The notes: generated by a model not told the origin, from the letters alone. Shown: positions 21,380 through 35,130, counted from the stretch's first letter. The stretch: DNA of 64,000 nucleotides from Plectrocnemia conspersa (GCA_009617715.1 VTFK01000226.1:682001-746000); one strand, 5' to 3'. Translations and numbers: made by a program.

Positions 21380-22320
21380 ACAATTTCATACATTTCCATG
21401 TATTAGTCCGGTGCATAATCACGCGAAAGCATAAACAGTGCGAACACAACAAACAAACGGTCGCTAAGCGAAAAGACGCCGCATCGTATTTGTTGGTAAA
21501 CATCGAGCGTGTGTGGGTCGCAACCGCCGCTGCTACGTAGCTGCGCACTACGGCAGATGTTTTTGTTTACAACGAGGGGAACGCGCAGCATAGACCCTCG
21601 CCTCCCTCCCCCTCCCGCCGCGCCGCCCAGCTGCGCGACGTTGCCGATCACGTACGCCATCGTGGCGTTCTCGGCCTGAATGTGTATGCGTGCCGTATAT
21701 GTGGATTACGTTTTTTCTTTCTCGCCTTTCAACGACGACGCTTTCCAAACATTTCGTTACGAAAACAGCGCGGCTATTATGAGCGTGTTTACAAAAATAC
21801 GTTCTACCTGAATTGAGCAACACCTGCTCCTCCGAACCCAAGAAGTCGAACAAGTGTCCCCGGGGCGACCTTTGTGTCGCCATTTTGAAATCGGTGGGAA
21901 ATTTTTTTTTTATTTGGGACATAACAACAAAAAAATCGTCTATTGTGGAGAACGTCGGTTTGCCAGGTGGCAGGCGCATTTCTTTTAATTCATAAAATAT
22001 AATAACGTAATTATATAGTGGTAATTTTAATATATATATATATATATTACATAATATGAATCACTGAAAACGTAATATTTGGCGTTACCAGACGTATGGA
22101 TTTTCACAGAAATGTCCTCTTTTTTAATAAGAGCGTCCGGAAGCTTAGGAAAGAATTTTTATATCTATCCGGTATTTCGGCGAAAATACTTACATGTTTT
22201 ATATTGACTGCCATGTGGGAACTCAGCGAACCGTTAACTTTATTCTGTCTGATAACTAGGGGCTGGGCTCATATTCTATGGGGGAGTCAAGCTGAAATCG
22301 TATAATCTAATATAAAAAAC
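21380..22320. other. Gene-free stretch with a GC-rich patch
   Basis: Bases 21470-21870 are GC-rich and open in several frames, none of which I recognise. At 22084-22160 a block gttaccagacgtatgg and caggaaatgtcctc-like sequence recalls the ggtgaccagac termini seen at 21058 and may be another decayed element. Confidence 0.35.
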
Positions 22321-25300
22321 GAGTGATCGTATTCTGAAAAGATGAATATATAAATGAGAATCTAGTACGTAATAATAATATTAATACATTCAACATAAAA
22401 AATGCGATACTTAATTACAGTATAAATTGAAATACGTCAAAAAAAGTAACAACATGTAAAGCATTTTTAATTTATTTTTTCATATGCACATTAGTAGGTA
22501 ATAGAGTAATATAATGGTTAATTATCCATTATCAGATTTTCTCTGCTTCTGTGTTTAGAGTAAGTGTACAAAATATGGTAAGATTTTATTGACGCGGGGC
22601 TAAAAACTCTTATACAGGTTTTACCCATCAGCCCATGACGACGCTCCGCTTTGCCCTACCTCGAGATGACCCTGAATATAATTTACAAATTTTATAAAAC
22701 TCTTTTCGGTCGTGGCTGGTTTCGACGTCAGCAATATTATAGTAGTACATATACAAAACATATACAAAAACTTAAAACAGAATAAAATTTCATTTTATGA
22801 TAGTCCAGCTTCTCATAATCCTCACAAGACAAGTCATTTTTACTACACTGTTTCTTCAAATAGAATAGGGTCGATAAAAGCTTTTGCTAGATACCGCTGG
22901 ATAAGAGTGGGTACCGCATGAATTATTAAATGGTCAGAAATTGAAACGCTTTGATGTGTATTATTCGTTGATTATCCGAAACAATAAAATCCCATTCCCG
23001 ACATAACGTGGATATATGAATGGTTTATTCATATTTTTTGAAGCCAGGCGAATAATTGAATAAGTAAAACTTATATTTTATAATCTAAATAACGCGAATG
23101 CGTCAGATACCATGTGCGAATTGAACATAAGGTACTTTTCCATCCGAAACGCTTTGTTGACGAAGAATATTTTTTTTGTGTATTTTTCGGTCATTGATAA
23201 TGTGTTATTTACGTTACCAAAAATAATATTTGTTATATAAAAAAACAAGTTGGCAGATAACCTTCGATCTTTTAAAACATGTTTCAAAGAGTAAATAATA
23301 TTATTAAAAATAAAATCGTCCTTCATATTATCACATATTGTTGATAAGTCTTACTATTTAAAAAATAAGTTATTTTTATTCAATAATATAATTGAAATTA
23401 TCAATAAATTTAATTAGTTTGTTATTTAATTTGCTTTTAATAATCATTATTTTTTGTATGTTCAAAATTTAGTTATGTGTTATTTACAGCGATCCACTCT
23501 CATCCGATTGGACTAGTTCAAATCAAGTTTTTTTCAACATCGTGAGAGCTAACAAACTATAAACACCAGCGTCCCAACTAGAATTCTATAAAAATACTGG
23601 CTATCAAGATTCATCTCAAGAACTAAAAATGCATTTCTATTTCAAAGCATGCAACATAAATTAATTATAAAAAAGGGGAAAGGAATTGTACGCATTAGTT
23701 GAGCTATTATAAAAAAACTAGTTTCAAAATGTCAATGTAAGGATAAAAAATATATTAAATAAACAGCAGATACTAGATTGTAGAAGGTAAAATAACTGAT
23801 AAAACACCATAGTAAATACGCAGTTATCATTTGGCTTATCTAGATTTTTCTAGTTAAAGTATCGTGTCATATGGATATACTACATATTCTAAAAAATATT
23901 TACCTGATTATGAAATATGCTCATGATAAAGAAGTACATATTTTGCAGAATTTGATACATACATATCATATATATTATAACTTGATATATTATAACTTTA
24001 CTATATAGCATTTAATAATATAAACTTATAGAAACTTAATTAAAAAAATAAAAAAAAAATGTATCACCTGACAAAGGCATAATTTTTTACCTTAAAAATT
24101 CATAATTATAATGAAAACCTCAAAATTTTGAATAAGTTACAAATATTCTATGTAATTAAAAATATTTTAAAATACATAAATAAATATTTTCATATAAAAC
24201 TTAACTCTTCCTTATATTCATAAAAAAAATCTACTATACAATTTTCAAAACTCATATTTGATTTAACTGCTCTATTGAGCAGTTAACATGTTCTTGAATT
24301 AATGGTTTCGCATATTCTGTAATGCAGTGTATTCGCTTGAAATGGAATAAAAAACATACATAGTTCCGTAGATATTATTAATAGTTTTCGACGTAAAAGA
24401 CAGTTAACATGTTTTCTATGTAATGAGTATACAATCGTACGTTTTTAAGCTTTTCTTTAAATTTAAGTGACTCAACAAAATAAAAATGATTTTAATCATT
24501 AAAAACAAGATACAATTAATATGAATTAATCCTATATACTTTTGACTTTTGTAATCTAATCTATTCTTGTTATTTTTCAGTGGAATATTACCAGTGCGTT
24601 TGATTTGATCGCGACTGCAAAAATAAATAATATCTAGGAAAAAAAATACACGTTATCACAAAATAATATCTACAGAAAAAGATTATTAATGATTATTATT
24701 CTATTCTATTTTAGTCGCTTTATCAATAATGTTTTGCAATAGATTATTGTTTATTGTTTACATATTATATTTGTTTTTATAAAATATCTAACACAATAAA
24801 CACAATTGTTATTTACTTGCTATTAACTAATGATAGATTCACTTTATTTCAACTTGTGTTTTTAATCTTCAAGGTAGAAAACTTTTTGTTTAAAAATATT
24901 GGTGTGCCTATTGCGTCTTTAAAATAGAATACTAAATATTTTTAACATTATGAATACAATAAGAAACCTAAAACTATTCAGTAATACTTTTGGTATAAGG
25001 ACAGACAATTTAAATTAGAGTTTGTATCGTATATTATAATAAATAAGTTTTCACTTTATATTTTTCAATATTATTTAGGCATAGATATAAAGGCAATTAA
25101 ATTTATTTAAAATTATATTGTTAGTAAGTAAACCAAACTAAACACTATACAAGTATACAACAATTTTGCTGTACTTTTACAATGTACAACAATTTTTTGC
25201 CACATGACAAATTACATGCATTATCTTTTATTTTATAAATTGCAATATTGAGTAAAATTTAACTTTTACTGTGACAATACATAAAAAAATTAATTTTTGG

Positions 25301-26850
25301 CGCTAGATTATAATTATGGATTTTTATTGTGAAATAATATACATATATATATAAAAATTGAAACCAAAAATATGCCATATTTCAAAAAAATATTGTTTTT
25401 GATATTGTAGTGATATAAATATTCATCTCATTAGTTGTTTTGCTAATATTTAAAATAAATTTATTAAACTGTATACATACATTAATATTAGCCTTAAATT
25501 TAAATTATATTTTTGAGTATTATAACAAGAAAATAGAAAAAATAACACATCTAAAAAATATTTTTTTATCGTGTAATTCAACATATGAATATTTTATTTG
25601 AGGCAAAGCTTTTATTTTCTGTTATTATATTGCTATATTCAACATAAAGGGGTTCTTCTACACCTCATTTTCTTAGTATATTGTGCTTTTATTGTCATTT
25701 AATGTATGGTTACGACGTTTTATAAAACGTATTTTGTAAATACGGATTTAATCTACAAACCGATATAATAGATGGACTCGATAGAAACCAAAACCATTAA
25801 AGAGTCAGTTACCCCTTTGTGTTTTGTAAGGCAGTACACAATCTAGATTGATACGAAGCAAACGGTCAAACTAGTAGACCTCAACCAGGTCAATAGTGCA
25901 ACCGTATACTATCCGGTTAAGATAAATTCTTGCATTCGCTCCGCTGAATTTGACTTATCATTTCTCACAGCTGGTCGTTATGTTGGTAAACTTCTGTCTC
26001 GTCTGGGTAGTGGTTCAGTTCAAGTAGGGGTCGTGAGTTAAATTTAGTCCCTTCCGCTGCTAGGTACCTCACAATTACGGATCAATAAAGCTCACTCGGT
26101 TGGCGGGGTGAGCTCCACATCTGGTACCGGTGCCTCTGCTCAGCTCCGGCTCTGGGCATATCCAGATATGTCCATAATTATATTTATAATAACTAGGATT
26201 ATAAAAGCGCAGACAGTTAAGGTTCATTAGGTAAATAGGCGCACATAGGCATAGAAATTATCGCTGTCCTTGATATTATTTACGATATTAAAAAAAAAAT
26301 GTTATAGATGTTTTAAGGAAAATGTTCAGACTTTTTGTAATTAAAAGTCTACAATAATTGTAATAATTAAAAATATTGTTAGTACCCACTTATTGTAACT
26401 GACCGTGGGAAAAGAATGGTGATTCAAAGTTACCCCTAGCAACTGTAAGAAATTGCGTCTGAAAATTATTAATGGTCATTGCGAAAGATAGTTGTATCAG
26501 AAACTGAAATATTTTAAAGTTAAAAGGCGTGCCGGTCGATATTTTTGACTTTGGCAGTCAGTTAAAGTTGTTGCCTCAATTGTATTTGATAGCAATATTT
26601 TGACATCTACATTTTCTATTAATTTTCTTTTTTCTTGTAATAAAACTTAAAAAAATATATTAGTTTGTTTCATAATATTAATTGACCGATTTTTTATATT
26701 TAATATAATAAATAAATAGCGATAACTTTTTGAAGTTATGTGTTATATATTTTCTGCAATGGTAATTAAAGCCTAATTTTTATTTTTAAAGACTGAGAAG
26801 CAGATAAATAATTGTATAATAAAAGAGTATGAGGTTTGATTTTCTATCTC
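22320..26850. other. AT-rich gene-free stretch
   Basis: Long low-complexity AT-rich DNA. Bases 25840-26160 are more balanced and include gctcactcggttggcggg and a ggtacctcac word also seen in the hairpin at 1779; this is probably a transposon fragment. No gene is seen. Confidence 0.5.
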
Positions 26851-27266
26851 AATTTGTTTAATTTTGAGATAATAAGTGAGACCTTCACATGGAGCAGTTT
26901 TTTCCTCTGTTCTCACGGTATCCACTTATCTATTTTTTTCACTCTACCGATGGCATCCAGATGCCGTGAAATAGTTGCAGCAGATACATGTAAATTTTTC
27001 GCGAGGGCTCGAACGGTTGTTTGTGGATTAGCTTCTACAAAGTCTCCCAATTGTTCTTCATTAACAACCGATGGAGGTCTTCCTCGTGGTTCATTATCAA
27101 GATTAATGTCACCTGTTCGAAATTTTTTGAACCAACGTCGAACAGTTCTTTGATTAGTAGTACCTTCTCCAAAAGCCAAATTAATATTTCTCATGGCTTC
27201 CGCTGCGTTGTGCTTCAAGTTAAACTCGTACAAGAAAAGGATTCTTAAATCTCTCGTTGACACCAT
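26850..27266 (-). pseudogene. Mariner transposase N-terminus (paired-like HTH), truncated
   Basis: The ORF of 117 codons from ATG 27266 holds the two helix-turn-helix units of mariner transposases: FLYEFNLKHNAAEAMRNIN, RTVRRWFKKFRTGD, GRPPSVV, and RALAKNLHVSAATISRHL, ending VKKIDKWIP. In the family HEL follows; here a TGA (26913-26915) takes its place and the readable similarity (EQRKKLL) soon ends. The D,D34D catalytic region is gone, so it encodes at most a DNA-binding fragment of the SETMAR/irritans-like type. Confidence 0.88.
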
Positions 27267-27345
27267 AATCTACTATGACCTTAAAGTCATAATAAGATAC
27301 ATAATTTATAAATATTTTTTTTTAATAAGTTATAAATAGCAACCC
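26850..27345 (-). mobile_element. 5' part of a mariner transposon
   Basis: It carries the N-terminal DNA-binding half of a mariner transposase (see the pseudogene entry). Upstream of its ATG, tgggttgctatttataactt at about 27345 may be the inverted terminal repeat. The catalytic half and the other end are missing. Confidence 0.7.
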
Positions 27346-27429
27346 AGTTATTTACGCGACCGTCTTGATCGATTCGCTGTCTGTTCTTGACTGAGTAAAA
27401 ATCGGACAAGTGAAACAAATTAATATAGC

Positions 27430-27445
27430 CAGTGGCGTAACTACA
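27430..27445 (+). other. hAT-like terminus
   Basis: cagtggcgtaactacaa matches the CAGTGGCGTAaCTA starts common to hAT elements. No partner end was found nearby. Confidence 0.4.
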
Positions 27446-27550
27446 AACCGAAAAAGGTCATCGGGTAAACAATGTATTTGCTATAAGGACCTCAAAAAAA
27501 TATTTAAAAAAAAAAATATCTTAAATTTGTAATAATAAACATATTTGACG

Positions 27551-28050
27551 CATTGACCCCTATACTTACTCTCTATTATTAAACAAGATGGCGATTCAAA
27601 GTGGCTAACAAATTTAGCAGAGATTTTTATAAGGTTTATTTAAAAAAAATGATGGCAATCTAATTAAACCTACACAGTTATCGTTTCCCAATGAAAAACA
27701 ATAAAATTATAAAAATGCTTTTTTATTTTCATTTGTTTTATATATAATACATAAATACATTTTTGACTACTGAGGGTTTTTTCTGTTAATTTTTTTAAAC
27801 GAAGTTGTAATTTTATTTATTTTCCTAATAATCGCCATTTTGAAACAATATGATGAATTAGAATGGCTAATGAACATAGCCATGATATTTACAAGGACAG
27901 TTTTTAATTACATTGACCCCTTTACTTTTGTTTGAATATTTTAATAGTCTCTATTATTAAACAATATGGCGAATAAAAGTAGGTATCAATCTTAGCCGAT
28001 ATATTTATAATTTATATTTAAAAAAAATGATGGTAATCTAATTATCGTGT
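27551..28050 (+). repeat. Three diverged direct repeats
   Basis: Blocks at 27551-27690 and 27911-28050 share cattgacccc, tctattattaaacaa(g/t)atggcga and aaaaaaaatgatgg(c/t)aatctaatt in the same order. A partial third copy lies at 27840-27905. Confidence 0.65.
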
Positions 28051-31000
28051 CCCAAAAATATAATGTCATTAAAAGTTTGTCCGTCCATTTCTTTGATAAT
28101 ATAAAAAAAACACTGTTTAATGCTCAGGTTAGTAAAATCATATTTTTCTTTATGTAATAAGCACTTAATGTTAATTTAATTTATGGTATTCTGTACAGGA
28201 TACAGGATTTTTTAGAAAAGAGGTTTAAATTTTTTATAGAGACGATAACTAACGTAGTTTTTATCATATCACTATAAAAATATATCTTACAAATATTCGG
28301 CTAACCTGATCCGATATATTGTTTCAAATTGTATATATTTTAAATATCTTGAACAATGTAGGAAAACCGACATTGTATTAGGATCGCATGCCACACAAAG
28401 AATGATCTAAGATAAACATTTTGTTCATTTCGGCTTCATCCGCTCTTAAAAGCCTAAAAAGGAAAAGATTTTAGAATGTGATAACAGAAATACGACGTTT
28501 CAACAATTAATGATTATTTTTATTACAGCATAAAACATTTCAATATACACTACTTATTTAACTATTTTTAAACATCGACTCCTTGAACAAAAACAATCCA
28601 TTATAAATGTAAACAGGAATATTTATCAAGTAAAAATTGTGGGCGAGGAACCGATCGAGATACATAACTGATGTCCATGGTTAACGTTTTCAACAAAACA
28701 GTTTATAATATAACTTCAAAATTTCAATGAGAACGCCTGTGTTATTGACAATAATAATAATACTGAGCTCCCACACTGAGCCCCCATCCATTCACAGAAC
28801 GTGCAATGTATAGGAGGGTTGGCTGTTCCACTATCGATTTTGAGTACGAGTATATTTTTAGATGCAACGAGCAGACTGGCTGGGGGGGTTGAGGGTGGTC
28901 ATGCGTGGCTCTTGCGATGGGGTTTTTGTTGTTGTTTGTGTTTACGTATAATTTCGCCAAATATCGCATAATTTTAGTGCCAAGCACGTATACTGCATAC
29001 ACCCATAATACGCATACTGTGAAAAGATATTTTAACTTTGACTCGTTCGACCTCTATACGATATGACTTTGAATACAAAGGAGCGTTTTATATCAACATA
29101 TCAAAGATGTTACATACCTACTAAACACATTTACTGAAACACATAATAATGGCAAATTTATTTATTTGTAAATATGTACATACACAGGGCCTAACAACTT
29201 GAATGAAATATGTTATGGCGTTTTAAATTATTATTTATGATAAATTATCATATACAAAGTCAAACTTCCGTTCAAAAATACAGTTGTAATTTACCATTTT
29301 ATAGACAATGCATAGTCATTGCGTTATAATAATGTATAATAGTCGAAAAATATTAGCGCCCATTGACAAAGCAGACATTATCAATAGAGGCGAACAATAT
29401 GAATATGTATGGGCACTAAACCATTATGGCTGATCACCCCTAAATATAATATTTCTCAAAGGAACTGGTTTAATGACAGGGGCGTGTTAAAGGGAGTGAA
29501 CTTCTCCTTCTACCTAATTGGTTGTTATAAACCAGTATATTAGTAACATACCTAACGTAACCTTACTAAATGTCCCGGTTTGACGATGAGTCCCGAAGTC
29601 TCAAGTGGTTTGTACTTTATCCCGGTTTATATGATCTTAGGAATTATGATTCCAGTGTTATGAGTTATACGTACATATTTTTTAGAATCAATCAATAAAT
29701 AATCGCCAGACAGTGCATAATTATTTTTTATTTTGAGAAATCTGTATGTATGTATATTTGTAGATTCATTAATGTTTTACCAATTAAGTATACAAATATT
29801 TTTATATTTATAATGTTCGAGTGATTCGATTGCAAGAATTCTGTGAGAATATATAGAAGTAGTCTATATAATGATTTTGCTGCATAGAAACATTTTATTG
29901 AAAATGACTTTGCAGCCAAAATATACGCCGGAAAAGCTGGTAACAGTTTATTTAATAAACATATATAAATTACTACATATATAGAGAAATGTGAATGGTT
30001 GAAATGGCAGGTCTTGGAAGTAGGAAAGTCTTCGCTGACGTGTCGAGTTGTATTATTGTCGGCTGTGATGTATGTGGAGCAGCTGGGATCTTTCGTGATG
30101 CGTTCTCGTGATTGCAGTCTCCTGACCGTAATTACATACTTCATTGCGTCTCTTTTCAGCTTTTTACAGGGATTGGCAATAGTTGGCCATTTTTTACAAA
30201 CAGTCGTTTTTATAATATTTCGATTTCATTTAGATTCATAGTATTTCATTAAATAACCTGCATTTTTCTGGTCAAATTCAAGGAGAGGGGGGAAATGCCA
30301 ATGAGCGCAAAAAACAATTATCACTTCTCAGAAGTGAAAAATACACGTCAAAAGCAATAAAATCGTGTCGGCGCCGTCGCAGTGGGAACGCTCGGTAACA
30401 AGCGTATACTAATAGCCCATTTCAAAAATCAATCCAAATCATATAATAGAGATAAAGAAACAGTAATTGTTCTAATGGATTTTAATATCACTAAATAGTC
30501 AGCATGTACTAAAAAGTCCTAGTGAATGATAGGAAATGTCTTTTTTCTTCTTTTAAATTTTACTTATAAATTAGAATCATAATTACTAGTATTACTGGGG
30601 CTTTTAATATTAAAGCATATTTTCAATATTGGAGATAGGAATCGATTGGAGGAATGGTCATTATTTGGAACAAGTTTCAACAAACTATATGAGTCTGAAA
30701 GCTACTTTCTTTTTAATTTGAAGGCGTGTTTATGGTTAGTTCATAGTATTATGCATTAATCCATGTTTTGAAAAATATCGTGTTCCCTATTTCCGATAAC
30801 AACGCAATACATTTCTATATATAAAGCTTATATTTATTATTTGTAGGCAGGATATACATTATTACTAATCTACAAAGGGTTTCGCGCAGCTGGTTTATTA
30901 TATTTTATGTTAGGCGTAAATGATACATTACAATTAGCAAAGCCATTGAAGTAGAAACCGCATACTATTGTTGCAATCTCCATTCATTCTAGATGGGCAA

Positions 31001-31830
31001 AAAAAGTCGAAAATATTACAATGCACGATTCACGTAGACACGAACGAATTTGACATACTATTTATTGTAAATAGTTTGGTAACAAATGTACTGCATGGGA
31101 ATTAGTTTAAAATATGAATACCGTTAAGTTGAAGAACACGTTTTTACCCATAATAATATATATTTACTAACTATATGTTAACATGCGTCTCTTTTTATTA
31201 AATTAATTGAATAAACAATTTTAGCTTTGCCATTGCATAAGTGATTCTGATGTATTGATTTTTTTGAAGTCCCGATAATTATTGTTTGCTTGTTGGTAAA
31301 ATCATATAGAAAAATTATTTTTGATAAATATTTGTATGTTCATATGAGTGTATAATATATAGTTATATCATATATTTATTTTTTATTACAACTACAAAAA
31401 ACGTATAACCTTTTTATAAATTAAAGATAATTTCACTATCCTTTCGGTGTAATTAGGCAATTATGAAATGCAATGCTTTGTTATAAAAACAGTGTAACAT
31501 TCTCATCGCTTTTTATTTATTATAAATTTTATCGTGGATTTTGTAATGTTTATTTTTATCATATGTCAAATGTCTTAATAAAACCAAGATAAAACGTGGT
31601 TGATATAATTTGTAATACAATGTTATCCTATACGTTTTACAAAAAAAAATAACTTTTATATAAAAGTTATTTTTTAAATAAATTTTTTACCATATTTGTA
31701 TGAACCTAAGTATCATAGAAATTGTCTTTGATTCCTATTATTATGTCACCGAAGTTATGTTTAGTTAATTTAAAACCTGGTTTACTTGAAATTTATTTAT
31801 AAATTAATATTTTGATAAACCATTTTAACA
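28050..31830. other. Gene-free stretch
   Basis: AT-rich sequence without a recognisable gene. A fragment at 29565-29640 with atgtcccggttt and tatcccggttt probably derives from a DNA transposon. A dispersed repeat copy lies at 30295-30350. Confidence 0.5.
30295..30350 (-). repeat. Dispersed repeat, copy 2 (inverse of 17161-17226)
   Basis: It contains gcgcaaaaaacaattatcac and ttctcagaagtg, the reverse complement of the copy at 17161. Confidence 0.7.
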
Positions 31831-31833
31831 CGT

Positions 31834-32076
31834 TTGATAGTGTTATGTGTTGCTCAGTCTCCAGCGTCACAGGTCCTGGAGATCAGCACGGTAAATGCGC
31901 GGCACATCTGGGGAGCGCAGGCTCTCTGGGAGGCGCAACTATTAATGAATATTCTTGCGCTCGCTGGAGATGAATATAATGACCCTACCGACAAAAATGT
32001 TACGTATAGCTACATCGTTTTTGTTTATGTGCTAGCTATCTCAAATAGACACATTTCTTCGTCATTTCATATTTAA
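31834..32076 (+). other. Unrecognised GC-raised ORF
   Basis: An 80-codon frame with VLEISTVNARHIWGAQALWE and LALAGDEYNDPTDKN stands out from AT-rich flanks by base content and amino-acid mix. I know no matching family and there is no clear splice context. It could be a decayed mobile-element ORF or a stray exon. Confidence 0.25.
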
Positions 32077-32712
32077 ACACATCTTACCCCAACAATAAGT
32101 AGTCGTTTTAAAGTCGTTAATTGCGTTTAGCGTCATATCGATAATATAGGTGTCCCAAAATTAACAAACGAAATTAGATTCAACGTACTCTCTTCGCTGT
32201 GCATGTTCATTAGGCTTCAGTTGTTGTGTTAATTGAATTTTGTAAGCATGGAGACTTTTGTTGGTATACGCTGTAAAGAGCTTCTTGAAATTTGCAATTC
32301 TTGTCCACAATGTTCCGGGATAACCAGACTTCTAACTGACTTGTAATTGTTCTGGTATTTTTAAACATTATTAAAATTATAGGTTTTTAAAGAAAACTAC
32401 AGTAGTATTTAGATTAAATTTGTTTTACAAATAAGTAATATATAACAGTTTTAATATATTATAATACATCAAGTCTTATATTTGGTGGAGCAGAAATACA
32501 TGAAAAATGAAATTAAACCATTTTTTTAATATAAGGTTTTATTTACTACAACTAAATAATGTATATTACAGAGGTTAATTGAAAAAAAAACGCTTGACAG
32601 CTGTTTTTTTTATTATATATAATTTTATTTATTACATATTTTTCATCGGTTTTTGTAAAGTTCTATCCAATGGGCAACTTCTTGGTGAATTTGGATGAAT
32701 ACATACAAACAT

Positions 32713-33594
32713 TTAGTCTTCCATAAAAACTTCAATTTTTGGAGACAATTTACCCAATGGCTGTTCTTGTGGAGTATTAATTTCGCGTTTTACATGTGAG
32801 TTCTCTCGTTTCAAGAGCACTTTTAATTCCATTTCTTGAACAACCTCAAAAATTTTTGTCTTAGTTAAATTCAAGCTATACGCATCGAACGTTTTTAAAG
32901 TATCTCCAATTGCAGATAAAAAACTGTCAATACCATCTCCTGTTTTTAGAGGGTTTTCCAGTGGATAATTTAACGATGCAAAATTAGTACTATTCTCTTC
33001 CGGATGGCCAAAACAAACGCTGTCCTCTTGTAAATTTTCATTTTCTACTGAATCTGAAGCTTCTTCGTCGTTTGTTTCATGGTAATCCAAATCCAGTTCG
33101 TCGACGTCGGAAGTAGTTGTACCTTTAAATCTATCTTTATCTTGAAAAAATGGTATCAAGAATTGTAAATGTTCTTCAAATTTATATTTTACTGCTGTTT
33201 TACTAGTGCTGCTTTTATTTCTAGCTTTGCGGAAATTGTCTCGAATGTTACTCCATCGTTTTTTGCATATTCTTCCTAAAATATAAACAAAAATATGTAT
33301 GTGGTGAATTTATAGCTGCGTACTAAAATATAATTTATTTAATTTGTAAGAAACATAAGCCGCGCAGTGAATATTTTTATATATTTTATGAACTATTCCC
33401 TAAATCTATCAGATTTTAATTTTATATGTAATAATTATTGTAAAATAATATTTTTTCTTACCTGGTTGACCAACGCTCTTTCCTATTATATTCCAAATAT
33501 TATCCTTATAACGAGAGTCGTTATATCTAGGAATGTTAAAATCGTATAATACTTTGTAATTCCGAACTGCTTCTATTAATTTCTCGTTGTACAT
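32713..33594 (-). CDS. MADF-BESS domain protein (Adf-1-like), 2 exons
   Basis: Exons are 33594-33462 and 33275-32713, joined in phase 1, giving 231 residues. The N-terminal 85 or so residues form a MADF (Myb/SANT-like) domain: LIEAVRNYKVLYDFN, YKDNIWNIIG, then across the intron RICKKRWSNIRDNFRKA and YKFEEHLQFLIPFF. Near residues 155-195 a BESS motif follows (DSFLSAIGDTLKTF and KTKIFEVVQEME). An acidic linker separates them. MADF-BESS proteins are insect-expanded, sequence-specific DNA-binding regulators, with BESS mediating protein contacts. The start is the ATG at 33594; the frame is open further upstream but only with non-ATG codons. A MADF-like protein can also accompany PIF/Harbinger transposases; none is visible here. 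Confidence 0.87.
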
Positions 33595-33810
33595 TATAAT
33601 AGTTGATTTGTTAATATAAATACGAATCCGTGACGACAGCACAGTAGCCGGTCGAATACTGAATCACTGAGCGTGCGTTCAAAAGCGTATCGTCAGTGAC
33701 GTCCGTGAAACCGGAAGGACCCCATATACGTTCAAAATAACGTTTAAGCTGCGCCCACACGTTTTATTATCAAACAAACGTGTAACGGTAAACCTGTTGT
33801 TTATATCAAT
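33595..33810 (-). promoter_or_regulatory. Likely upstream region of the MADF-BESS gene
   Basis: The 200 bases upstream of the ATG are richer in CpG than surroundings and contain tgacgtccgtgaaaccgg. No defined core motif was identified. Confidence 0.25.
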
Positions 33811-33860
33811 GCTTCTCAAACTTTTTTAAATTTAGGCACATCGAATTCTGGCAAAAACTA
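33808..33860 (+). mobile_element. hAT terminus fragment
   Basis: caatgcttctcaaacttttt followed by taggcaca is close to the CAGTGnTTCTCAAACTTTTT ends of many hAT elements. Confidence 0.5.
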
Positions 33861-33894
33861 AGGTTCTCAAAGTTTCAGTATTTCGTGACTAATA

Positions 33895-34095
33895 TATAAG
33901 GTGACTAAATTTTGAAAATATTAAAGGTGGACATTAAAAATAAAATGTCATTATTGCTGCGAGGGCTAAAAAATAAGGTCATTTCGAAAATTTTGTTCCA
34001 AAGGCTATCTCTGATTATTTTAGAAGTGATTGCTACGGGAGTTCAAAAAAAAGTATTTTTGAAAATTTTTGCACAGCGCAAAAATTTGGATGCTT
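33895..34095 (-). repeat. Copy 3 of the aaaaatgtcc monomer repeat, inverted
   Basis: aaggtcatttcgaaaatttt and gctacgggagttca are the reverse complements of monomer parts seen at 20700-21230. Confidence 0.6.
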
Positions 34096-34199
34096 CCTCT
34101 AAAAAAATACATGGTCATGAAGATTGTTATGATTTATTTAGAACGTGGCCAGCAAAACTGTTGTTATGACCAATATGCTTGGACCAAACGCGAGTTTTT

Positions 34200-35130
34200 G
34201 TTTTGCGTAAAATAGGTTAAAAAAATATGAAATAAAGAATTTTAACGATAATTTTAGTATTTCGCTGGTCTTTCAAATCCCCGTTAAGGCAGCCTCGAAA
34301 GAACAGCGAAAACGGCTTTCTAAAGGGGTAAAGATTCTCGCGAACAAAAACTAAACTAACTTGAAGGCTCAAGTCACCATAATTATTCAGCTTGAAAGAC
34401 ATGCTTGAATGACATGGAATCCCCATATGGATCCTATAATTTTTCAATTTCTATCGTAGATATCGGAATTAGGGATTATTTTATAATTTTAATTCCAATT
34501 TTACGGATGGATATCGTGATGATTAATTAAAATAAACTAGCTCATACACATTAGCTTTTAAAAATCTACTAATTAGCTTCTTCAGCTTATAGATCATATA
34601 TTAATAAAAAAATACAATATTTCTCCTATTATCTTCAACTATGTTGACAATGACTATAACTATGTAGTATGTTACTTTTTTATTTTTTTTATAATATTCA
34701 ACAATGCTGTCACGGGGCAATTCTTGTAGGCCTTTGAATTAGCCTATTGTATCTGTATAGATGTACACCGAGTATTATTTGTTCAGATCTATTTGAAAGT
34801 AGCCCTAATCCGCTCAAATCTCCGATCGTCACGCCCGCTTGTGTCAGAGTAATATATAAATTCGTTCTGCAAGTCGCAAAATTTTATAGCAATTAGTTTT
34901 ATTGCGCTTTTAATAAGCAATTACAACAAATGTTTCACGCTTTGTTAGTATATTAATAATAAATTTGATGCTTAATTAATTAATTTTTAGTCTTGAATTT
35001 AAAATGCATCTTTGTGCGCTGTTTTTAGGATTTTAATTTTTATTTGTGTTACTTTATATTTATTTGTATTATTTTGTAATTGTGTTTGTGTCTATTAATT
35101 TGTTTTATATTTATTTCGTATTTTTCTTTT
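34200..35130. other. Gene-free stretch
   Basis: AT-rich; nothing recognisable. Confidence 0.5.

Noticed and set aside
21548..21979. 143-codon minus-strand ORF
   Set aside because: No family recognised, low-complexity Arg/Gly stretches, and the opposite strand is equally open.
29728..30144. 138-codon minus-strand ORF
   Set aside because: The composition matches translated AT-rich DNA and there are no motifs.
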